Shown one piece after another: positions 60,644 to 64,000 of a DNA stretch of 64,000 bases. The DNA lies in contig CAXXLG010000002.1 of assembly GCA_963674495.2 (NCBI GenBank), forward strand, positions 124,001 through 188,000. Reading direction: 5' to 3'. Below the pieces are notes generated by a model. It ran no database searches and was not told the DNA's origin. It was given only the letters and a program-made list of their open reading frames with translations. The position numbers and the translations under genes were made by a program. The stretch comes from RGIG3178 sp963674495 (GTDB lineage Bacteria; Bacillota; Clostridia; Christensenellales; QAND01). Each line of letters begins with the position of its first letter. Within the stretch, counting starts at the first letter, position 1.

Positions 60644-61063
60644 TTAGTCCGTATCGAATTTTTGATGGGTGGTAGCCTGCAACCTTGCCATGGCACGGGC
60701 CATGGATATCTGCGAATGATGGTAAGCAAGGCGGCTCTTCTGCTCGCGCAACTTACGTTCGGCCCTTTCCAGCGCAGCTTTGGCGCGATTAATATCAATG
60801 TCCTCCGGCCATTCGCACGCTTGCACGTATACGTTCACAACATCGTGGTTCACCTCGACGAAGCCTTCGCTGTTGACCGCTTCACGCCATGTACCGTCCT
60901 TTAGTTTGATGCGCATCTGCCCGATGGCAAGCGCGGCGACCATGGTTTGATGGTTCTTATAGATCGTCATCTCCCCATCGGAACAGTCCACCGTCAGCGC
61001 CTGCACCTCGTCCTCAAAGAAACGGTGCTCGGGCGTCATGATATCCAGATGAAATATCTCCAC
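60644..61063 (-). CDS. atpC: F-type ATP synthase epsilon subunit
   Basis: A 139-residue epsilon subunit: N-terminal beta-sandwich (1-85) and a two-helix C-terminal part (ALERAERKLREQKSRL). It couples the gamma stalk to the head and can inhibit ATP hydrolysis. It starts two bases after the beta-subunit stop. Confidence 0.95.
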   Translation of the reverse strand: MEIFHLDIMTPEHRFFEDEVQALTVDCSDGEMTIYKNHQTMVAALAIGQMRIKLKDGTWREAVNSEGFVEVNHDVVNVYVQACEWPEDIDINRAKAALERAERKLREQKSRLAYHHSQISMARAMARLQATTHQKFDTD

Positions 61064-61065
61064 GT

Positions 61066-62463
61066 CTATGCCTCCATCCTCTTGGCCTTTTCTCTCACTT
61101 CGCTCAAATCGCCCACCATGGAAAACGCCAGTTCTGGCAGTTCGTCGGCATCGCCATCCACGATCTTTTTAAAATCCTCAATCGTTCTTTCCAGTTTCAC
61201 AAAGCGGCCTGGCTGCCCTGTGAATGCTTCAGCAACATGCAGCGGCTGGGACAGGAACTGCTGGATTTTACGTGCGCGGTACACCGTCTGGCGGTCTTCC
61301 TGCGAGAGTTCGTCCATGCCCAAAATAGCAATGATGTCCTGCAATTCGCGGTACCGCTGCAGCGTCTCTTGCACACGCTTCGCCACATTATAATGCTTTT
61401 CGCCCACAACATAGGGATCGAGTATGCGGCTCATGGAATCCAGCGGACTGACCGCGGGATAGATGCCTTGCTCTGCGATGGTGCGGGACAGCACCGTTGT
61501 CGCATCGAGATGTGTAAAAATGGTAGCGGGTGCCGGGTCGGTCAGATCGTCCGCAGGGACGTACACCGCCTGCACCGAGGTGATGGATCCATCGTTTGTG
61601 GATGCGATCCGCTCCTCCAGCGCGCCCAGCTCATTGGCCAGCGTGGGCTGATAGCCGACAGCGGATGGCATACGGCCCAACAGCGCCGATACCTCGTTGC
61701 CTGCCTGAATAAAGCGGTAGATGTTATCGATAAACAACAGCACGTCCTGCTTTTTTACGTCCCTTAAATACTCCGCCATAGTCAGCCCGGTCAGCGCGAT
61801 ACGCATGCGGCTGCCCGGCGGTTCGTTCATCTGCGCAAAGGCTAAAATCGCCTTGTTAAGAACGCCGCTTTCCGCCATCTCCGTCATAAGTTCGTTGCCC
61901 TCACGGCTTCGTTCCCCAACGCCGGTAAACACCGAAAAACCACCGTGGTTAACCGCCACGTTGTGGATCATCTCCATGATCAACACCGTCTTGCCCACGC
62001 CTGCACCGCCGAACAGGCCGATCTTGCCACCCTTGGGATACGGTGTCAACAAATCGATGACCTTGATGCCGGTCTCGAGTATCTCGGTGGCAGGCTTTTG
62101 GTCGATAAAGGGCGGTGCCGTGCGGTGTATCGGCCAGCAAATGGTAGGCTTAATCTCGCCCTTGCCGTCAATGGCCCGTCCCAATACGTCCATCACGCGG
62201 CCGATGACCTCCTCACCCACTGGTACGGTGATACTGCCGCCTGTATCGTCCACCGCCAAGCCGCAGCGCAACCCTTCGGTTGCTTCCAACGCCACGGTAC
62301 GCACAACACCCTGTTCGACGTGTGCCGCCACTTCCAAAAATACGGTAGTATCGCGCACTTCCAACAGGTTGTGGATGGCCGGTTCCCTTCCAATATCAAA
62401 CCGGACATCCAACACCGGCCCCGCGATACGGATGATCTCGCCGCTGTTGCATTCCTTTTGCAT
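61066..62463 (-). CDS. atpD: F-type ATP synthase beta subunit
   Basis: A 465-residue catalytic subunit: Walker A G-G-A-G-V-G-K-T, 'GVGERSREGNEL', 'NIYRFIQAGNEVSALLGRMP'. The family signature usually reads Y-P-A-V-D-P-L; here it is YPAVSPLDSMS (Ser codon at 61447-61449), an odd change at a conserved acidic position. The DELSEED loop reads DELSQED. Start ATG 62463 shares one base with the gamma stop. Confidence 0.96.
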   Translation of the reverse strand: MQKECNSGEIIRIAGPVLDVRFDIGREPAIHNLLEVRDTTVFLEVAAHVEQGVVRTVALEATEGLRCGLAVDDTGGSITVPVGEEVIGRVMDVLGRAIDGKGEIKPTICWPIHRTAPPFIDQKPATEILETGIKVIDLLTPYPKGGKIGLFGGAGVGKTVLIMEMIHNVAVNHGGFSVFTGVGERSREGNELMTEMAESGVLNKAILAFAQMNEPPGSRMRIALTGLTMAEYLRDVKKQDVLLFIDNIYRFIQAGNEVSALLGRMPSAVGYQPTLANELGALEERIASTNDGSITSVQAVYVPADDLTDPAPATIFTHLDATTVLSRTIAEQGIYPAVSPLDSMSRILDPYVVGEKHYNVAKRVQETLQRYRELQDIIAILGMDELSQEDRQTVYRARKIQQFLSQPLHVAEAFTGQPGRFVKLERTIEDFKKIVDGDADELPELAFSMVGDLSEVREKAKRMEA

Positions 62464-63332
62464 CAAATATTTCCCTCCATAGCGTTTGCAGCCGCCGAAA
62501 TCTCAGCGATTTCCTGCGTAACGGCATACTGCCGCGCCGTGTTATATTCTTTTTGTAGGTCCTTGAGCATATCATCGGCATTGGTCGTGGCCTTTTGCAT
62601 GGCGTTCATCCGTGCGCAGTGCTCACTTGCGATGGCCTGCACCAGCGAACCGAACACCAAGCCGATGGCATACTGCGGCACCAGCGTGTTGAACACTTCC
62701 TGTGCGGACGGTTCAAACAGTACGTCGCCGTGATCCACGTCGGCGTCCACGTCGATATAATCCTCCATTTCAAGGGGCAGAAGGCGCGCGCTGTGCGGCC
62801 GCTGTACCATGCTGTTGATAAAACGTGTGCTGATGATGAACACTTCGTCCATGATGCCGGCGTCGTAATAGGCAAACACCTGCTCCACGATGTTGCGCGC
62901 GTCGGTCATTGTCGGGTTCTGCGCCACGCCCAACAGTTCCATATCCGGCGTAATACCCTTTTTCATAAAATACCGTGTGGCCACCATCCCGATTGTGATA
63001 ATGTAGCGGTTGGTGTGTTTTATGATACGATTGTATGCAAAATCAAGAATCTTCTCGTTGTATGATCCACACATCCCCTTGTCGCCCGCCACCACGATGA
63101 ATGCGGCCCGATCCCCCGGACGTATCTCAAGGTACGGATGGTGGACATATTCGCTACGCGCCAATATACCCTTGACGGTGGCGCGCACGCGCGTGAAGTA
63201 TTCTTGATTGTAGCGAGCATGCATCATGGCGCGGCGCATACGCGAAGTGGACAAAAGATACATCGCGTTGGTGATTTTTCGCGTCTGCGATACGGCACGC
63301 GTATGGTGTTTTACCTCACTGAGATTGTGCAT
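62463..63332 (-). CDS. atpG: F-type ATP synthase gamma subunit
   Basis: A 289-residue gamma subunit. Start ATG 63332 is set by GGAGG nine bases upstream and lies inside the end of atpA. The N-terminal 'TRKITNAMYLLSTSRMRRA' and C-terminal 'NTARQYAVTQEIAEISAAANA' helices form the rotating coiled coil. Confidence 0.95.
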   Translation of the reverse strand: MHNLSEVKHHTRAVSQTRKITNAMYLLSTSRMRRAMMHARYNQEYFTRVRATVKGILARSEYVHHPYLEIRPGDRAAFIVVAGDKGMCGSYNEKILDFAYNRIIKHTNRYIITIGMVATRYFMKKGITPDMELLGVAQNPTMTDARNIVEQVFAYYDAGIMDEVFIISTRFINSMVQRPHSARLLPLEMEDYIDVDADVDHGDVLFEPSAQEVFNTLVPQYAIGLVFGSLVQAIASEHCARMNAMQKATTNADDMLKDLQKEYNTARQYAVTQEIAEISAAANAMEGNI

Positions 63333-64000
63333 TTTGCACTGCCTCCGCATAGATCCGTATGGATTCGACAAGCAATTCCATGTCCTGATCGCTCAAATCG
63401 CCGTTTACATCGATGTGCGTCATCTCAAGGCGGTTGTTCTCGTATAGGTGACGCAGCATATTCGTTGCAAATTCGCGCATATGCGATACTTCAACGTTTT
63501 CATAGGCGTTTTGCATGAACGCCAACAGCATCGCCACCTGCGAGGACAGCGGCAGCGGGCTCTGCTTTTCCTGTTTCAATATCTCGGTCAAACGCGCACC
63601 GCGCGCGAGCATCTTCTTTGTGGAAACGTCTATGTCCGATCCGAATTGTGCAAAGATCGCCAGTTCGCGGTATTGTGACAACTCGATGCGTAGCGATGAT
63701 GATACCTTCTTCATCGCTGCATACTGGGCGCTACGCCCCACCCGGGACACGGACAGTCCTACATTGACCGCCGGACGGAATCCTCCGTGAAACAGTTCGC
63801 TCTCAAGGTATATCTGCCCGTCGGTGATGGAAATGACGTTGGTAGGGATATAGGCGGATATATCCCCGCCCATTGTCTCCACGATGGGCAACGCGGTCAT
63901 GGAACCGCCCCCCATATCGTCGCTTAAATGTGCGGATCGCTCCAAAAGCCGGCTGTGCAGATAAAACACGTCGCCGGGGTACGCCTCGCGTCCCGGCGGG
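63316..64000 (-). CDS. atpA: F-type ATP synthase alpha subunit (C-terminal part)
   Basis: The last 227 codons are in the window and the frame continues beyond the right edge. 'PPGREAYPGDVFYLHSRLLE' and 'PAVNVGLSVSRVG' are typical of the nucleotide-binding half's end, followed by the helical C-terminal domain. The last 17 bases overlap atpG. The order atpA-G-D-C is the usual one. Confidence 0.95.
   Translation of the reverse strand, partial: PPGREAYPGDVFYLHSRLLERSAHLSDDMGGGSMTALPIVETMGGDISAYIPTNVISITDGQIYLESELFHGGFRPAVNVGLSVSRVGRSAQYAAMKKVSSSLRIELSQYRELAIFAQFGSDIDVSTKKMLARGARLTEILKQEKQSPLPLSSQVAMLLAFMQNAYENVEVSHMREFATNMLRHLYENNRLEMTHIDVNGDLSDQDMELLVESIRIYAEAVQNAQSQ

Overview
The window looks like a mid-GC Bacillota (class Clostridia) chromosome. 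The SRP RNA is the large Firmicutes form with an Alu domain, ribosome binding sites are strong AGGAGG-type, promoters are TTGACA-17-TATAAT-like, and the gene order rho / rpmE / DUF1385 / prmC / prfA / tsaC / low-Mr phosphatase / rpiB is typical of Clostridia. DUF6809, DUF2974, KtrAB and a Clostridia-type V/A-ATPase operon fit. A Christensenellales-like relative is my guess; the species cannot be named from the sequence alone.

Layout. 1-20.8 kb is mixed accessory and metabolic sequence: the start of a very large secreted repeat protein (runs off the left edge), a membrane TPR protein, an SDR/UPF0145 pair divergent from a TetR regulator across one shared operator, two DUF2974 hydrolase paralogues, a cysteine-rich CCG protein, adaA with a broken adaB, a PEBP lipoprotein, an MFS transporter, an ImmA/IrrE peptidase with a 2-TM partner, a decayed XRE repressor, a tyrosine phosphatase, a CPA2 antiporter, NUDIX and GNAT genes. 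20.8-27.9 kb is visibly AT-richer and looks like an island: a UvrA2-like ABC protein, zinc-ribbon membrane proteins of unknown function, and an HTH / Ser-Thr kinase pair. It ends at a tRNA-Ser(GGA) whose 3' end and downstream terminator are duplicated in tandem. 28-39.4 kb carries a MerR/UPF0145 operon, an amino-acid permease with fused USP domains preceded by a 50-residue membrane protein, ktrBA, the SRP RNA gene, a QueG-like/nitroreductase pair, a lipoprotein, a DUF4405 membrane protein and a MarR-GNAT fusion.

39.8-48.3 kb is a complete nine-gene V/A-type ATPase operon (H-I-K-E-C-F-A-B-D) whose K subunit keeps the residues of the sodium site. 48.4-55.8 kb is the housekeeping translation block ending in rho. 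56.2-60.3 kb has an ispD-like gene, an AlkZ-related gene broken by one in-frame TGA, capA, GNAT and ACT-domain genes. 60.6-64 kb is the distal part of an F-type ATPase operon (atpA-G-D-C), cut by the right edge. So both rotary ATPases lie about 12 kb apart, with K+ uptake (KtrAB) and a cation/proton antiporter also nearby.

Most notable: (1) the HTH-kinase / zinc-ribbon island next to a duplicated tRNA 3' end; (2) a small membrane protein too short for routine gene calling ahead of the permease; (3) the SRP RNA terminator sitting about 20 bases before ktrB; (4) two genes each interrupted by a single nonsense codon; (5) a WalR-like box array before the giant secreted protein; (6) a short GC-rich motif repeated in four intergenic regions.
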